Source: Photobacterium angustum (GTDB lineage Bacteria; Pseudomonadota; Gammaproteobacteria; Enterobacterales; Vibrionaceae). Taken from it: 64,000 nucleotides of DNA. Each line of letters starts with the position of its first letter. Within the stretch, counting starts at the first letter, position 1. The translations under genes were made by a program, and so were the position numbers. Shown one piece after another: positions 38,554 through 48,590 of this stretch. The notes below the pieces were generated by a model that had not been told where the DNA came from, did no database searches, and saw nothing but the letters and a program-made list of their open reading frames with translations. The DNA lies in assembly GCF_003026365.1 (NCBI RefSeq), contig NZ_PYOM01000001.1, positions 1-64,000 on the forward strand, in the 5' to 3' direction.

Positions 38554-39024
38554 TTATTCCCTGTGGTACGGATGGTTAGCCGTGATGCTCCATGCACGGT
38601 ATAAACTTTCTGCCATAACGACACGCACTAACGGGTGCGGAAGTGTTAATGGTGATAGTGACCAGCTTTGCTCTGCCGCTGCTTTACAAGCTGGTGAAAG
38701 GCCTTCTGGTCCGCCAATTAAAATAGAGACGTCGCGACCATCAAGTTTCCAAACTTCTAGCTGACTTGCTAGTTGCTCGGTATCCCAGCGTTTGCCAGGA
38801 ATATCTAGAGTAACAATTCGGTTACCCTTAGCAACGGCAGCTAACATCGCTTCACCTTCCTTTTGAAGGATACGAGCAATGTCCGCATTTTTTCCGCGCT
38901 TACCCGCTGGGATCTCAATCAATTCCAGAGGCATATCTTTAGGGAAACGACGGCTATATTCTTTATAGCCTTCTTCAACCCACTTAGGCATCTTTGTGCC
39001 AACAGCAATTAATTGAAGCTTCAT
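38554..39024 (-). CDS. rlmH: 23S rRNA (pseudouridine1915-N3)-methyltransferase
   Basis: A SPOUT-class methyltransferase that modifies pseudouridine 1915 in helix 69 of 23S rRNA. The 156-residue length matches E. coli RlmH (155). The N-terminal [16 protein letters not shown] and the knotted SAM-binding region (FLIGGPEG-type, here [10 protein letters not shown], and [20 protein letters not shown]) are conserved. It is seven bases after rsfS in the same operon. Confidence 0.96.
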   Translation of the reverse strand: MKLQLIAVGTKMPKWVEEGYKEYSRRFPKDMPLELIEIPAGKRGKNADIARILQKEGEAMLAAVAKGNRIVTLDIPGKRWDTEQLASQLEVWKLDGRDVSILIGGPEGLSPACKAAAEQSWSLSPLTLPHPLVRVVMAESLYRAWSITANHPYHRE

Positions 39025-39031
39025 GACTCAC

Positions 39032-39349
39032 TTAGCTCCAAAGCTTCTCCAGTTGGTATACTTGGCGAGCATCTTCTTGCATGATATGTAGCATTACGTT
39101 ACCCATATCAACAATCACCCATTGACCTTCTTCTTCGCCACTAATACCAAATGGAGGGAAGTCAATTAACTTTGATTCTTTGTTTACGTGATCGGCAATA
39201 GAGCTCACGTGACGGTTTGAAGTACCAGTACAGATAACCATTACGTCTGTGATGCTTGATTTACCACGAACATCAATTGTTACGATGTCTTGTGCTTTAA
39301 TGTCGTCAATTTTATCAACAATGAAATCGTGTAGTTCTTGAACTTGCAA
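39032..39349 (-). CDS. rsfS: Ribosomal silencing factor RsfS
   Basis: Binds uL14 and blocks 30S-50S joining in stationary phase. The 105-residue Iojap-family protein contains IVTIDVRGKSSITDVMVICTG and the C-terminal GQWVIVDMGNVMLHIM. In E. coli nadD lies upstream of rsfS; here the region upstream (39350-39575) has no gene, and rsfS is therefore the first gene of the rsfS-rlmH-mrdA-mrdB-rlpA run. Confidence 0.95.
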   Translation of the reverse strand: MQVQELHDFIVDKIDDIKAQDIVTIDVRGKSSITDVMVICTGTSNRHVSSIADHVNKESKLIDFPPFGISGEEEGQWVIVDMGNVMLHIMQEDARQVYQLEKLWS

Positions 39350-39531
39350 AGGGATTCCCTCAATAAGCGTTTAATAAATGTTTAGTCGTTATGATCTATT
39401 TTACTACTGGATAGGATAGGTAAAAAGGTTGCGACCGTAATAAGATCGGAAGTATACCACGCTCTTATCTGACAGCGATAAAAGGACATGGTTCAGACGG
39501 TGATTTTTCGACCGCTTAAGGTCAGTTTCAT

Positions 39532-39563
39532 AAAAAAAACGGTCAACAATGACTGAAGACCGT
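39532..39563 (-). terminator. Terminator after holA
   Basis: On the minus strand the stem ACGGTC / GACCGT with a 13-base loop is followed by eight T. It separates lptE-holA from rsfS. Confidence 0.75.
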
Positions 39564-39575
39564 ATTTAGATAGAA

Positions 39576-40601
39576 TTATGTGTGTTGTAAGTGAGTTTCT
39601 AAGCCGCAGATTTCAGCACACAGGGCGCTAAGGGCTGGCCATGGTGTGGTGTCATAATCAGTTTTAACTTGTATTTCAAGTTGAGTTAATTGACGAATGA
39701 TCTTTACCAAACGCGACAGCGGTAAGCGATGAAGTGCACCAACATAAATTTCACGGCGGTTTTGCCATACTCTAAATTGCTCAAAAATGATATTAAGTGG
39801 TGTCCCTTTTTTTCCCATCTCTTGCATCTTATAGAGTTGGGTTAATTCTCTTTGCAACGTACGTAATAAGATCGTGGCTTCAATCCCTTCCCCTTGCAAT
39901 TGGCGAAGCACACGTTGACTACGTTTTGCCTGCCCCGCTAATACCGCATCAACCAATTGGAAAGGGGTATAGTGGTTATGACGACTTAATGCCTCTTGTA
40001 GGCGAATAATGGTTAACTCACCATCAGGATATAGTAAAACCAGCTTATGTAAGCTTTGTGCTAGGGCCAGTAAATTACCTTCATGCCATTGCGCTAGCAT
40101 TTGTACCGATTCATGATCTGGCTTTAAACCGAGCATTCGACAGCGTGCTTGAATAAAGCGCGGCATTTGTTTAGCGTCGGGAGTATTACATGGCACATAT
40201 AAGCCTAAGCCATCGAGTGCTTTAAACCACTTTGTCGCTTCTTGCTTCTTGTTTAAATAAGGGCCAGTAAGTAATAAAAGAATGTCAGGATTTAAGTGTG
40301 CAACAACCTCTAACAAGGCTTTTGCTTGGTTGGTATTAAGTCCTGTTTCTGGAAATTCTAATTCAATGATTTGCTGGGCAGAGAATAAGCTCATAGCTTG
40401 GCAGCAATCGAGAACTTGATTCCAATCTAATTGGTTGTCAATGGTAAAACGGTGGCGCTCAAGAAAGCCTTGCTGTTGAGCAAGTTGCTTAATATTGTCA
40501 CCACATTCTTGTTTAAGTAGTGGCTCATTACCAAATAAGAGGTAAGCCTGACGCAGGCCCTTATTGAGTTGCTGCGTCAGTTGTTCAGGATAAACTCTCA
40601 T
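39576..40601 (-). CDS. holA: DNA polymerase III delta subunit
   Basis: Part of the clamp loader; it opens the beta sliding clamp. The 341-residue protein matches E. coli HolA (343), beginning MRVYPEQLTQQLNKGLRQAY with the conserved YLLFGNEPLL. Internal features are an AAA+-like fold without Walker motifs and a C-terminal collar domain. It overlaps lptE by four bases. In E. coli nadD follows holA; it is missing here and a terminator is found instead. Confidence 0.96.
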   Translation of the reverse strand: MRVYPEQLTQQLNKGLRQAYLLFGNEPLLKQECGDNIKQLAQQQGFLERHRFTIDNQLDWNQVLDCCQAMSLFSAQQIIELEFPETGLNTNQAKALLEVVAHLNPDILLLLTGPYLNKKQEATKWFKALDGLGLYVPCNTPDAKQMPRFIQARCRMLGLKPDHESVQMLAQWHEGNLLALAQSLHKLVLLYPDGELTIIRLQEALSRHNHYTPFQLVDAVLAGQAKRSQRVLRQLQGEGIEATILLRTLQRELTQLYKMQEMGKKGTPLNIIFEQFRVWQNRREIYVGALHRLPLSRLVKIIRQLTQLEIQVKTDYDTTPWPALSALCAEICGLETHLQHT

Positions 40602-41269
40602 TGCGCGTTATGACTATCATGCTCAATAACTGTATTTGACTGCTTAGCAGGTAATGTTGTGATAATCGTTTTACCTGTCTCATCTGAAGATTCTTTTTTA
40701 TCTTCTTCGTTAAGAATTTCTTTTAATTGAGAGTCTAATTTATCTTCTTCAATCTTATTAAATACGGCGGTTAGACGCGCTAATTTACGCATGATTTGCT
40801 GTGCGGCTTGTTCACGCATAACGTCAACCAGTTCATCTCGCTCAACAGATTTTGCTAATGCTGTTAACGGGTTATCAAGGAACGTACGAGTAACTTTGGT
40901 GGTATACGTTTGCTGACCTTGATTAGGGATAGTTACTGAGTAATTAACCGTTAAGGTTAAATCGTATTCCGCTTTACCGTTATTTTGATAAATAGATAAA
41001 GTGCGCTCACCTTGAGACTCACTATTAATGTTTAGATTTGGTACATTTTTCGCAGGTGCAACTTCGCTAATACCATGGAGTTTAAATTGGTATCGAACCA
41101 TACGTGTTAATTTACCGTAGGGGTCAAAACTGGTTAATGATAGTTTGGCGATACCGTCAGGAAGCATGTAATTACCGCGAAGATGGAAGCCACAAGAAGC
41201 TGTTGTTAGCGCGAGAAGAGTAATGATAAGTAGTCGAGTTAGGCTGTTGGCCGAGAAAAAACTTTTCAC
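40598..41269 (-). CDS. lptE: LPS-assembly lipoprotein LptE
   Basis: Plug and chaperone of the LptD translocon in the outer membrane. The 223-residue protein has lipobox TASC (Cys26) followed by GFHLRGNYMLPDGI. It is about 30 residues longer than E. coli LptE (193), owing to an acidic, Ser/Glu/Lys-rich tail after about residue 170. Overlap with holA and proximity to leuS match E. coli. Confidence 0.93.
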   Translation of the reverse strand: MKSFFSANSLTRLLIITLLALTTASCGFHLRGNYMLPDGIAKLSLTSFDPYGKLTRMVRYQFKLHGISEVAPAKNVPNLNINSESQGERTLSIYQNNGKAEYDLTLTVNYSVTIPNQGQQTYTTKVTRTFLDNPLTALAKSVERDELVDVMREQAAQQIMRKLARLTAVFNKIEEDKLDSQLKEILNEEDKKESSDETGKTIITTLPAKQSNTVIEHDSHNAQ

Positions 41270-41334
41270 GAAAGTCAGCTCCTTGAAGTAAAAGAAGGTG
41301 CGCTAGGCGCAAAATAAAATCGAACTGTTATTAT

Positions 41335-41408
41335 AAAGATCCCCGCAGAAGCGGGGATCTTTAGGTTACTAGCTCTGTTAGATGCACTAACAGAGAAAAA
41401 TAACCTAA
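41335..41408 (-). terminator. Terminator region after leuS with nested inverted repeats
   Basis: Two structures lie between leuS and lptE. The first is a 12-bp perfect hairpin (AAAGATCCCCGC / GCGGGGATCTTT, loop AGAA) at 41335-41362. The second is a nested inverted repeat at 41361-41408 (outer TTAGGTTA / TAACCTAA, inner CTCTGTTAG / CTAACAGAG). On the minus strand these end the leuS transcript, or modulate reading into lptE. Confidence 0.65.
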
Positions 41409-43991
41409 TTAGCTAGCAACAATGTTAAGCAGTTTGCCCGGTACGTAAATAACTTTGCGGATCGTTAAACCATCAGTGAACTTAATGACGTTCTCATCGT
41501 TTAGACCAAGTTCTTCAACTTGCTCTTTGGTTGCATCTGCTGCAACTGTCAACTTAGCACGAAGCTTACCGTTAACTTGAACAATGATCAGTTTCTCATC
41601 TTCAACTAATGCTTTTTCGTCAGCTTGTGGCCATTGTGCATTATCAATGTCAGTTTCGCCCAGTGCAGCCCACATTTCGAAACAGATATGTGGAGTGATA
41701 GGGTAAAGCATAGTAACAATTGCTTTTAGTGCTTCATCAAGAATTGCACGATCTTGAACTGATTCTTGAGAGGCTTTAGCCAGCTTATTCATCAACTCCA
41801 TGATAGCAGCTATTGCTGTGTTGAATGTTTGGCGACGACCAATATCATCACTTACTTTTGCAATTGTTTTGTGAATATCACGACGAAGTGCTTTTTGAGC
41901 GCCAGTTAATGCTGATACATCAACAGCTTCTGCTGCGCCTTTTGCTGTATGTTCACGAACGAGTTTCCAAACACGCTTAAGGAAACGGTTAGCACCTTCA
42001 ACGCCAGACTCTTGCCATTCAAGTGTCATGTCGGCAGGTGATGCAAACATCATGAATAGACGAACGGTATCAGCACCGTACTTATCTACCATTTCTTGAG
42101 GGTCGATACCGTTGTTTTTAGACTTAGACATTTTGATCATGCCTGAGTGTTCAACGTTGTGACCTTGAGAGTCAACAGCAGACGTGATGCGACCTTTACC
42201 ATCGCGTTCAACAGTTACGTCTGTTGGCGCAACCCACTCTTTACCGCCTTTCTCGGTGGTATAGAAGAATGCGTCAGCCAATACCATGCCTTGACATAGT
42301 AATTGCTTGAATGGTTCGTCAGACGTTACGTAGCCTGCATCACGTAGCAATTTGTGGAAGAAGCGAGAGTACAGCAGGTGCATACATGCGTGTTCAATAC
42401 CACCAATGTATTGATCAACAGGTAGCCAGTAGTTCGCTTTTTCAGGATCTAGAATATCGTCAGCTTGTGGTGAACAGTAACGTGCGTAGTACCAAGATGA
42501 TTCCATGAAAGTATCGAATGTATCTGTTTCACGAAGTGCTGGTTCGCCGTTAAAGGTAGTTTTTGCCCACTCTTTATCCGCTTTGATTGGGCTAGTTACG
42601 CCATCCATTACTACATCTTCAGGCAAGATCACTGGTAGTTGATCTGCAGGAACTGGGTGAACTTCGCCATCTTCAGTCGTTACCATTGGGATAGGTGCAC
42701 CCCAGTAACGTTGACGAGAAACGCCCCAGTCACGTAGACGGAAGTTAACTGTCTTTTTGCCTTTGCCTTCAGCTTCAAGTTTCGTTGCAATTGCATCGAA
42801 CGCTTGTTGGAAGTTAAGGCCATCGAATTCACCTGAATTAAACAGTACACCTTTTTCTGTGTATGCTGCATCAGAAATGTCAGCATCGCTACCATCTTCA
42901 GGTTTGATAACCGCCATGATGTCGATGTTGTATTTTGTTGCAAATTCAAAATCACGTTGATCGTGTGCAGGTACTGCCATTACTGCACCTGTGCCGTAAT
43001 CCATCAGTACAAAGTTAGCAACGTAAACAGGTACTTCACGACCATCTAGTGGGTGGATAGCTGTTAAGCCTGTATCCATGCCTTTCTTTTCCATTGTTGC
43101 AAGATCAGCTTCTGCAACTTTGTTATTACGGCATTCGTGAATGAAATCGGCAAGCTCAGGGTTATTTTCAGCGGCTTTTGCTGCAAGCGGGTGACCTGCA
43201 GCAATGCTGACAAATGTAACACCCATAAGCGTATCAGGACGAGTAGTATAAACTTCTAAATCGTCTTGATCTTTAACTTTAAATGTTAGCTCAACACCTT
43301 CAGAGCGACCGATCCAGTTGCGCTGCATGGTTTTAACCATTTCAGGCCAGCCATCAAGGTTGTCAAGATCGTCAAGTAGTTCTTGCGCATACTCAGTGAT
43401 CTTAATGAACCATTGTGGGATCTCTTTTTGCTCAACAGGTGTATCACAACGCCAACAACAACCATCTTCCACCTGCTCGTTAGCAAGTACAGTTTGGTCG
43501 TTAGGACACCAGTTAACAGATGAAGTCTTCTTGTAAACTAGGCCTTTATTGTAAAGCTTAGTGAAGAATTCTTGTTCCCAACGGTAGTACTCTGGCGTAC
43601 ACGTTGCGAATTCACGGTTCCAATCATAACCAAAGCCTAATAGCTTAAGCTGGTTTTTCATGTACTCAATGTTTTCGTAAGTCCATGGTGCTGGTGCTGT
43701 CTTATTTTTTACTGCCGCATTTTCAGCCGGTAAACCAAATGCATCCCAGCCAATTGGCTGCATTACATTTTTACCTTGTAAGCGCTGGTAGCGAGAGATA
43801 ACATCACCGATAGTGTAGTTACGCACGTGACCCATGTGCAGTCGACCACTAGGGTACGGGAACATGGACAGACAGTAGAATTTTTCTTTATTAGGGTCTT
43901 CACTAACAACAAATGTTTTTTTGTTGTCCCAATGTTCTTGAACTTTCTGTTCAATGTCCTGTGGACGATATTGTTCTTGCATCGATGACAT
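41409..43991 (-). CDS. leuS: Leucyl-tRNA synthetase
   Basis: Charges tRNA-Leu. The 860-residue length is that of E. coli LeuS. The class I signatures are HMGH (52-55, in [13 protein letters not shown]) and KMSKS near residue 620. The CP1 editing domain, with [12 protein letters not shown], and a leucine-specific insertion are present. It is followed on the minus strand by lptE-holA, the conserved order, with terminator-like hairpins between. It is divergent from ybeL. Confidence 0.98.
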   Translation of the reverse strand: MSSMQEQYRPQDIEQKVQEHWDNKKTFVVSEDPNKEKFYCLSMFPYPSGRLHMGHVRNYTIGDVISRYQRLQGKNVMQPIGWDAFGLPAENAAVKNKTAPAPWTYENIEYMKNQLKLLGFGYDWNREFATCTPEYYRWEQEFFTKLYNKGLVYKKTSSVNWCPNDQTVLANEQVEDGCCWRCDTPVEQKEIPQWFIKITEYAQELLDDLDNLDGWPEMVKTMQRNWIGRSEGVELTFKVKDQDDLEVYTTRPDTLMGVTFVSIAAGHPLAAKAAENNPELADFIHECRNNKVAEADLATMEKKGMDTGLTAIHPLDGREVPVYVANFVLMDYGTGAVMAVPAHDQRDFEFATKYNIDIMAVIKPEDGSDADISDAAYTEKGVLFNSGEFDGLNFQQAFDAIATKLEAEGKGKKTVNFRLRDWGVSRQRYWGAPIPMVTTEDGEVHPVPADQLPVILPEDVVMDGVTSPIKADKEWAKTTFNGEPALRETDTFDTFMESSWYYARYCSPQADDILDPEKANYWLPVDQYIGGIEHACMHLLYSRFFHKLLRDAGYVTSDEPFKQLLCQGMVLADAFFYTTEKGGKEWVAPTDVTVERDGKGRITSAVDSQGHNVEHSGMIKMSKSKNNGIDPQEMVDKYGADTVRLFMMFASPADMTLEWQESGVEGANRFLKRVWKLVREHTAKGAAEAVDVSALTGAQKALRRDIHKTIAKVSDDIGRRQTFNTAIAAIMELMNKLAKASQESVQDRAILDEALKAIVTMLYPITPHICFEMWAALGETDIDNAQWPQADEKALVEDEKLIIVQVNGKLRAKLTVAADATKEQVEELGLNDENVIKFTDGLTIRKVIYVPGKLLNIVAS

Positions 43992-44153
43992 CCGGGATTT
44001 TGTGAGTTTAATATAAACACATTAAAATTAATCGACATAGAATAACCAAAGGTAAAGGTGTCAACAATAGCTGAAGGCAATTCGATACCTTTAATCTTGT
44101 ATTTGGCGGTATTTCAGCACGCTTTTAGTCAATATAGGCTAAGGAGAAACATC

Positions 44154-44636
44154 ATGACTCAGCAAAAAGCACATTACGAAGCGCTATTAGAAAAAGTAAC
44201 AGAGACATTAAAGAATAGCCCACAAGAGCTTAAGAAGTTTATTGAGACGACTGAACTGTATGGTAAAGCCGCCAGCGATATGACCAAAGATGAACTTGCA
44301 CTGATTGAAGCATATTTAAAAAGTGATTTAAAAACATTCAGTGATGAAGTGAAAAATAGTCCTGAACCGTTCAAAGAAAGTCCGTTTTACCGATTGGTGA
44401 GTGAAACAGTATGGCGACACCTTGCTGAGATCACAGATAAAACTCAATTGGAGTGGATTGAAGTGATGGATGATATTAAACATAAAGGAGTGTATCGCGC
44501 AGGTGAGCTGGTTGGCCTTGGTCACTTAGTTTGTGAAAAATGTGGATATCAGCAAACAATTACTCATGTCACTCGTATTGAGCCATGTATTAAGTGCGGT
44601 TGCGAAGAGTTTAATCGTCAGCCTTTAGAGCCTTAA
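44154..44636 (+). CDS. ybeL: Zinc-ribbon protein YbeL (DUF1451)
   Basis: A 160-residue protein equal in length to E. coli YbeL. A helical N-terminal two-thirds is followed by a C-terminal zinc ribbon with two CxxC pairs (CEKCGY and CIKCGC). The start at 44154 has AAGGAG nine bases upstream. An upstream in-frame extension to 44058 is rejected. It is divergent from leuS as in E. coli. Function is unknown. Confidence 0.92.
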   Translation: MTQQKAHYEALLEKVTETLKNSPQELKKFIETTELYGKAASDMTKDELALIEAYLKSDLKTFSDEVKNSPEPFKESPFYRLVSETVWRHLAEITDKTQLEWIEVMDDIKHKGVYRAGELVGLGHLVCEKCGYQQTITHVTRIEPCIKCGCEEFNRQPLEP

Positions 44637-44665
44637 TCTTAGGTATATGGTGTTGATGTAATAAA

Positions 44666-44698
44666 TAAAAACGCAGCGAATAGGCTGCGTTTTTTTAT
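44666..44698. terminator. Bidirectional terminator between ybeL and the SYLF gene
   Basis: Stem AAAACGCAGC / GCTGCGTTTT with loop GAATAG, then a T run on the plus strand and an A-rich flank on the other side. The two genes converge here. Confidence 0.87.
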
Positions 44699-44725
44699 TT
44701 TAGAATAAGCTGTGACGCTTAGGAG

Positions 44726-45451
44726 TTAAAAATCGTCAGGGCGCTCGATAGTATCAACCACGACAGCAGAATCATCTTGGGGTTGAGTTAACGTTGCAGC
44801 AGGTTTTTGCTGCTTCTGTTTTGCCGGTTGCTGAAGCCCTTGGGGAATATCGTTATCGTAACCTTTTACTTTACGCGTTGCTTCTGTCATTGGCTCGAAC
44901 GTAAATTTTTGTCCAGCCAGTGATGCTTCAACCATGGCACCGCCTTTCGTTTTGGTGAAAATCGCTACGCCATTGATGTAACTTTTTGTTGCATAGTTAC
45001 CATTAGAGCCAGCACCCGCACCAGCGGTTCCCGCTTTTGCAGATGCGCCTTCATCTATGGCTACAGCTGATGCTTGGGCATCTAGCTCAAAACTGCCGCT
45101 GACGAAATTGTCATAGGCACGTTTGTCTTGGAAAAACAGAATCTCGCTGTAAGCTTGTCCTCCGAATTGTAAGCCAATAGAAACTTGAAACAGTTTCGCA
45201 AATCCAGTGGCTTTATTCGCTTTAAAGACAACGCCCTTACCGTAAGCACCGCCAACCCAGAAACCACCTTTACCGACAGATGGAAAAACCGCATAGCCAT
45301 AGGCTGAGTTAAAGAAAGGTTGTGTTTGCGGTGATTGGTAAAAATGATCTAATGCGATTTTTGTATCGCTATCTTGTGCTAATGCAGACGTTGAGCTCAG
45401 CATCATGGCACAGGTACATAAGGTTACAAATAGTTTATGTATCGCTTTCAT
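44726..45451 (-). CDS. SYLF/YSC84-type lipid-binding domain protein
   Basis: A 241-residue exported protein. A signal peptide (about 1-25, ending ALAQ) is followed by the SYLF core (about 40-190) with AYGYAVFPSVGKGGFWVGGAYGKG split across its first part and a Gly/Ala-rich segment in the middle. The C-terminal 40 residues are a Gln/Pro-rich tail. SYLF proteins bind phosphoinositides in eukaryotes, and bacterial function is unknown. AAGGA lies eight bases upstream of the start at 45451. It is probably periplasmic. Confidence 0.85.
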   Translation of the reverse strand: MKAIHKLFVTLCTCAMMLSSTSALAQDSDTKIALDHFYQSPQTQPFFNSAYGYAVFPSVGKGGFWVGGAYGKGVVFKANKATGFAKLFQVSIGLQFGGQAYSEILFFQDKRAYDNFVSGSFELDAQASAVAIDEGASAKAGTAGAGAGSNGNYATKSYINGVAIFTKTKGGAMVEASLAGQKFTFEPMTEATRKVKGYDNDIPQGLQQPAKQKQQKPAATLTQPQDDSAVVVDTIERPDDF

Positions 45452-45571
45452 TATCCGATCCTTGTTGGTTGCGTAAGTACCAAGGGAAGCCTTACGAATC
45501 ATAGGTTCTCATTATTAAGTGTTCTTTCGATATTTACTTTGTTATTCAACTCAACATACCTGAGCTGAAAA

Positions 45572-45604
45572 AAAAGGTGAAGTTTAAAGCTTCACCTTTT
45601 TGAG
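45572..45604 (-). terminator. Terminator after lnt
   Basis: Stem AAAAAGGTGAAG / CTTCACCTTTTT with a short AT loop, five bases beyond the end of the lnt gene. The flanking A run becomes the T-tail on the minus strand. Confidence 0.8.
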
Positions 45605-45608
45605 TATC

Positions 45609-47162
45609 TTATTCTGTTTCTAATTGCCTTGTGTCACGGAAATGTCCACGTTGACGGCGGATAAGGATCCAAGATAACGCGAAAGCCCAAAAGCTATAGA
45701 AATATAAAGGCCAACTACCAATGGTGGTATAAGGTGTCATACCTATCGTTGGGATCACCGTTGCTTTTAGTACCCCAGTGACAAACTGAGGTAATTTTTT
45801 AGTGATCATACCTTTATAATCAACGACCGCTGTAATACCTGTATTGGTTGCGCGTAAGAGTGGTTTACCCAACTCTAATGCGCGCATTTGGGCTATTTCC
45901 ATATGTTGGAAAGGACCAATAGAGTGACCAAACCATGCGTCATTCGAAAGCGTTAGTAGCATTTCTGTGTGATTGGTAATGTTCTCACGCATTTGCTCAC
46001 TAAATGCCACTTCATAACATAATGCCGGTGCTATTGAATAACCATGAGCTTGAATATTTGGTTGTACATACGCGCCACGACTAAATGATGACATTGGCAA
46101 ATTAAACAACGGTGCAATAGGGCGCAATAAATCACCAAACGGCACAAACTCACCAAATGGGAGTAAGTGATGCTTACTGTATCGTGTTGCTGTGTCGTAG
46201 TTATACGGACCATCAGCATCTACACCTAGAGTTAAGATGTTATTGAAGAACTTGCCATCAGGTTTCTGATCAAGAATACCGGTGATCACCGTGCTGTTAT
46301 TGGCACGGGCTGCATCATCTAAGCCTTGTAAAAAAACAGGAATATGTGCTTCGAGTGCAGGGATCGCAGCTTCAGGCCAAATAATAAGGTCGGATCCCCA
46401 GTTTTCACGGGTGAGATCCATATATTTCATCAAGGTTGGCCAGCGTTGGCTCGGTAGCCATTTTTGGTCTTGAGGAATATCACCTTGAATTAAAGCAACA
46501 GATACGCTGTGTTTATGATCAGGTTTTACCCATTGTGCTTTTCCTGCCCATAAAGACAAACCAATAATGACGATAGGGATCAGTAATGGTTTCCAATTAC
46601 GGTAGGTTATCGCAGCCACAATGGCTCCGGAAATAAGTACTAAGGCAAGGGTAATACCTTCAACACCGAAGATTGGCGCAATAGCAGCCAAGGGGGTATC
46701 AATTTGGCTGTAACCCATCCATAACCATGGAAAACCAGTAAATAGCCAACCACGGATCCAGTCTAAAATTAACCAGATTACAGGGCCTGTTAATAGTAGC
46801 TGGTGGAAAGGACGAGTACGATTAAAGCGATTGTAGAGATAGCCATATAACGCAGGGTATAGAGCTAAGTAGCTGATAAGCAGTGTCATTAAGAAAACAC
46901 TTGCTATCTTTGGCATACCACCAAAGTTATCTATACTCACGTGTACCCAGCTGATGCCAGTACCAAACATACCTAAGCCGTAAAGAAAACCGATTAGGGC
47001 TGAACGTTTGGCTGTTTTATGTTGGAGTAAAAAGAAAAAAGCGATGAGAGATAATGGCGCTAGAAGCCAGTAGTTATAAGGTGCAAATGAAAGTGTTGCA
47101 ATTGCACCCGCAGGTACAGCTGCAAGCAGCTGTACCCACGATAATAATGATTTTTTTGTCAT
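45609..47162 (-). CDS. lnt: Apolipoprotein N-acyltransferase
   Basis: Adds the third acyl chain to the N-terminal cysteine of lipoproteins at the inner membrane. The 517-residue protein has about seven N-terminal membrane segments and a nitrilase-fold periplasmic domain. The catalytic triad is visible as WPEAAIP (Glu), the lysine in the central loop, and the cysteine of APALCYEVAF. It is three bases after corC in the same operon, as in E. coli. Confidence 0.97.
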   Translation of the reverse strand: MTKKSLLSWVQLLAAVPAGAIATLSFAPYNYWLLAPLSLIAFFFLLQHKTAKRSALIGFLYGLGMFGTGISWVHVSIDNFGGMPKIASVFLMTLLISYLALYPALYGYLYNRFNRTRPFHQLLLTGPVIWLILDWIRGWLFTGFPWLWMGYSQIDTPLAAIAPIFGVEGITLALVLISGAIVAAITYRNWKPLLIPIVIIGLSLWAGKAQWVKPDHKHSVSVALIQGDIPQDQKWLPSQRWPTLMKYMDLTRENWGSDLIIWPEAAIPALEAHIPVFLQGLDDAARANNSTVITGILDQKPDGKFFNNILTLGVDADGPYNYDTATRYSKHHLLPFGEFVPFGDLLRPIAPLFNLPMSSFSRGAYVQPNIQAHGYSIAPALCYEVAFSEQMRENITNHTEMLLTLSNDAWFGHSIGPFQHMEIAQMRALELGKPLLRATNTGITAVVDYKGMITKKLPQFVTGVLKATVIPTIGMTPYTTIGSWPLYFYSFWAFALSWILIRRQRGHFRDTRQLETE

Positions 47163-47165
47163 TCT

Positions 47166-48038
47166 TTAAGAAGTAATAGTCGGTTGAAATGCTTCGTCAG
47201 GTACCGTTACTTGTAACTGGATAACACGACGGTTATCGGCAGAAGTCACTTTAAACGAGTAACCATTGACTTCAACAACTTCACCACGTGTTGGTAGGTG
47301 ACCAAAGTTCATCATCACAAGTCCGCCGACAGTATCGACTTCTTCATCACAGAATGAGGTTTGGAATAGTTCATTGAAATCTTCAATGGTTGTCAGTGCT
47401 TTTACCGCATAAGTATGTTTACTTAACTGACGGACATCTTGCTCTTCCTCGTCATCGAATTCATCTTCAATTTCGCCAACGATTTGTTCAAGAATATCTT
47501 CAATGGTGATAACGCCTGAAACACCACCAAACTCATCAACCACAATAGCCATGTGGTAACGCTCTTCACGGAACTCTTTTAATAGTCGGTCAACGCGCTT
47601 ACTTTCCGGCACTACAACGGCAGGACGCAGCACTTTATCCATATCAAAAGGCTCGCTATCAGGAAGCAGATAACGCAGGAGATCTTTAGCAAGTAAGATA
47701 CCTTCTACGTGGTCTTTATCATCACTGATTACAGGGTAACGAGAGTGTTGGGCTTCAACAATTAAATCAATCAGATCTTCTAACTTCTGAGAACGTTCAA
47801 TCGTGATCATTTGCGAACGTGGGATCATGATGTCACGAACACGCATTTCAGAAATTTCCATTACACCCTCAAGCATATCGCGAGTGTCATGGTCGATTAG
47901 ATCGTTTTCTTCTGAATCTCGAAAAACTTCAACTAATTCTTCACGGTTTTGTGGATCACCTTGAAATAGTTGGCCAATACGTTCAAAGAAGGACTTTCTA
48001 CTCGGACCTTCAGATGTTGGAGAGTTATCTTCGTTCAT
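47166..48038 (-). CDS. corC: CBS-domain transporter-associated protein CorC (YbeX)
   Basis: A 290-residue cytosolic protein (E. coli 292) with two CBS domains (about 66-190) and a C-terminal transporter-associated domain. It shows [18 protein letters not shown] and [17 protein letters not shown]. It is linked to magnesium and cobalt resistance in enterobacteria, where it lacks the membrane part of the CNNM proteins. It lies between ybeY and lnt. Confidence 0.94.
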   Translation of the reverse strand: MNEDNSPTSEGPSRKSFFERIGQLFQGDPQNREELVEVFRDSEENDLIDHDTRDMLEGVMEISEMRVRDIMIPRSQMITIERSQKLEDLIDLIVEAQHSRYPVISDDKDHVEGILLAKDLLRYLLPDSEPFDMDKVLRPAVVVPESKRVDRLLKEFREERYHMAIVVDEFGGVSGVITIEDILEQIVGEIEDEFDDEEEQDVRQLSKHTYAVKALTTIEDFNELFQTSFCDEEVDTVGGLVMMNFGHLPTRGEVVEVNGYSFKVTSADNRRVIQLQVTVPDEAFQPTITS

Positions 48039-48088
48039 TATTTACTTTCAGCAAATAGCTTGTCAGCTAAGTGGACGATGCCACGGAA

Positions 48089-48116
48089 ATGCGATTCATC
48101 TTTGGATGAATCGCGA
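48089..48116. other. Stem-loop between ybeY and corC
   Basis: Perfect 10-bp stem GCGATTCATC / GATGAATCGC with a four-base loop at 48091-48114, in the 87-bp gap between two co-directional genes. No T-tract follows on the minus strand, so it is likely an mRNA processing or stability element rather than a terminator. Confidence 0.5.
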
Positions 48117-48125
48117 TATAAATGA

Positions 48126-48590
48126 TTACTGCTTCTCTGAAATGTAAGGGTCAACAAATCCCATGTTTTGCATGATTTCTGTTTCCAAGCTTTCCATTTC
48201 TTCAGCTTCTTCATCTTCAATATGATCATAACCTAGCAGATGGAGACTGCCATGTACAACCATATGTGCCCAGTGTGCTTTTAGGGGCTTGTTTTGTTCA
48301 AGTGCTTCTTTTTCTACAACTTGACGACAAATAATTAAATCGCCAAGTAGCTCCAATTCCATGCCAGGAGGCGCTTCAAATGGGAAAGATAACACATTTG
48401 TTGGGCGATCTTTGCCACGGTACTCGAGATTTAGTGCATGGCTTTCTTGTTCATCAACTAAACGTATCGTGACTTCTGCATCAGCTTGAAAAGGGATAAC
48501 GGCTGCATTTAACCACTGCTGAAATTCCGCTTCTGTCGGTAATCCGTCCAGACTCTCAGTGGCGTGTTGTAAATCGAGGTAAATAGCCAT
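48126..48590 (-). CDS. ybeY: Endoribonuclease YbeY
   Basis: Metal-dependent single-strand endoribonuclease needed for 16S rRNA 3' maturation and ribosome quality control. The 154-residue length is typical. The catalytic [11 protein letters not shown] (three His, HxxxHxxxxxH pattern) is intact. The ATG overlaps the phoH-like stop by one base. The order ybeZ-ybeY-corC-lnt is conserved with E. coli. Confidence 0.97.
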   Translation of the reverse strand: MAIYLDLQHATESLDGLPTEAEFQQWLNAAVIPFQADAEVTIRLVDEQESHALNLEYRGKDRPTNVLSFPFEAPPGMELELLGDLIICRQVVEKEALEQNKPLKAHWAHMVVHGSLHLLGYDHIEDEEAEEMESLETEIMQNMGFVDPYISEKQ

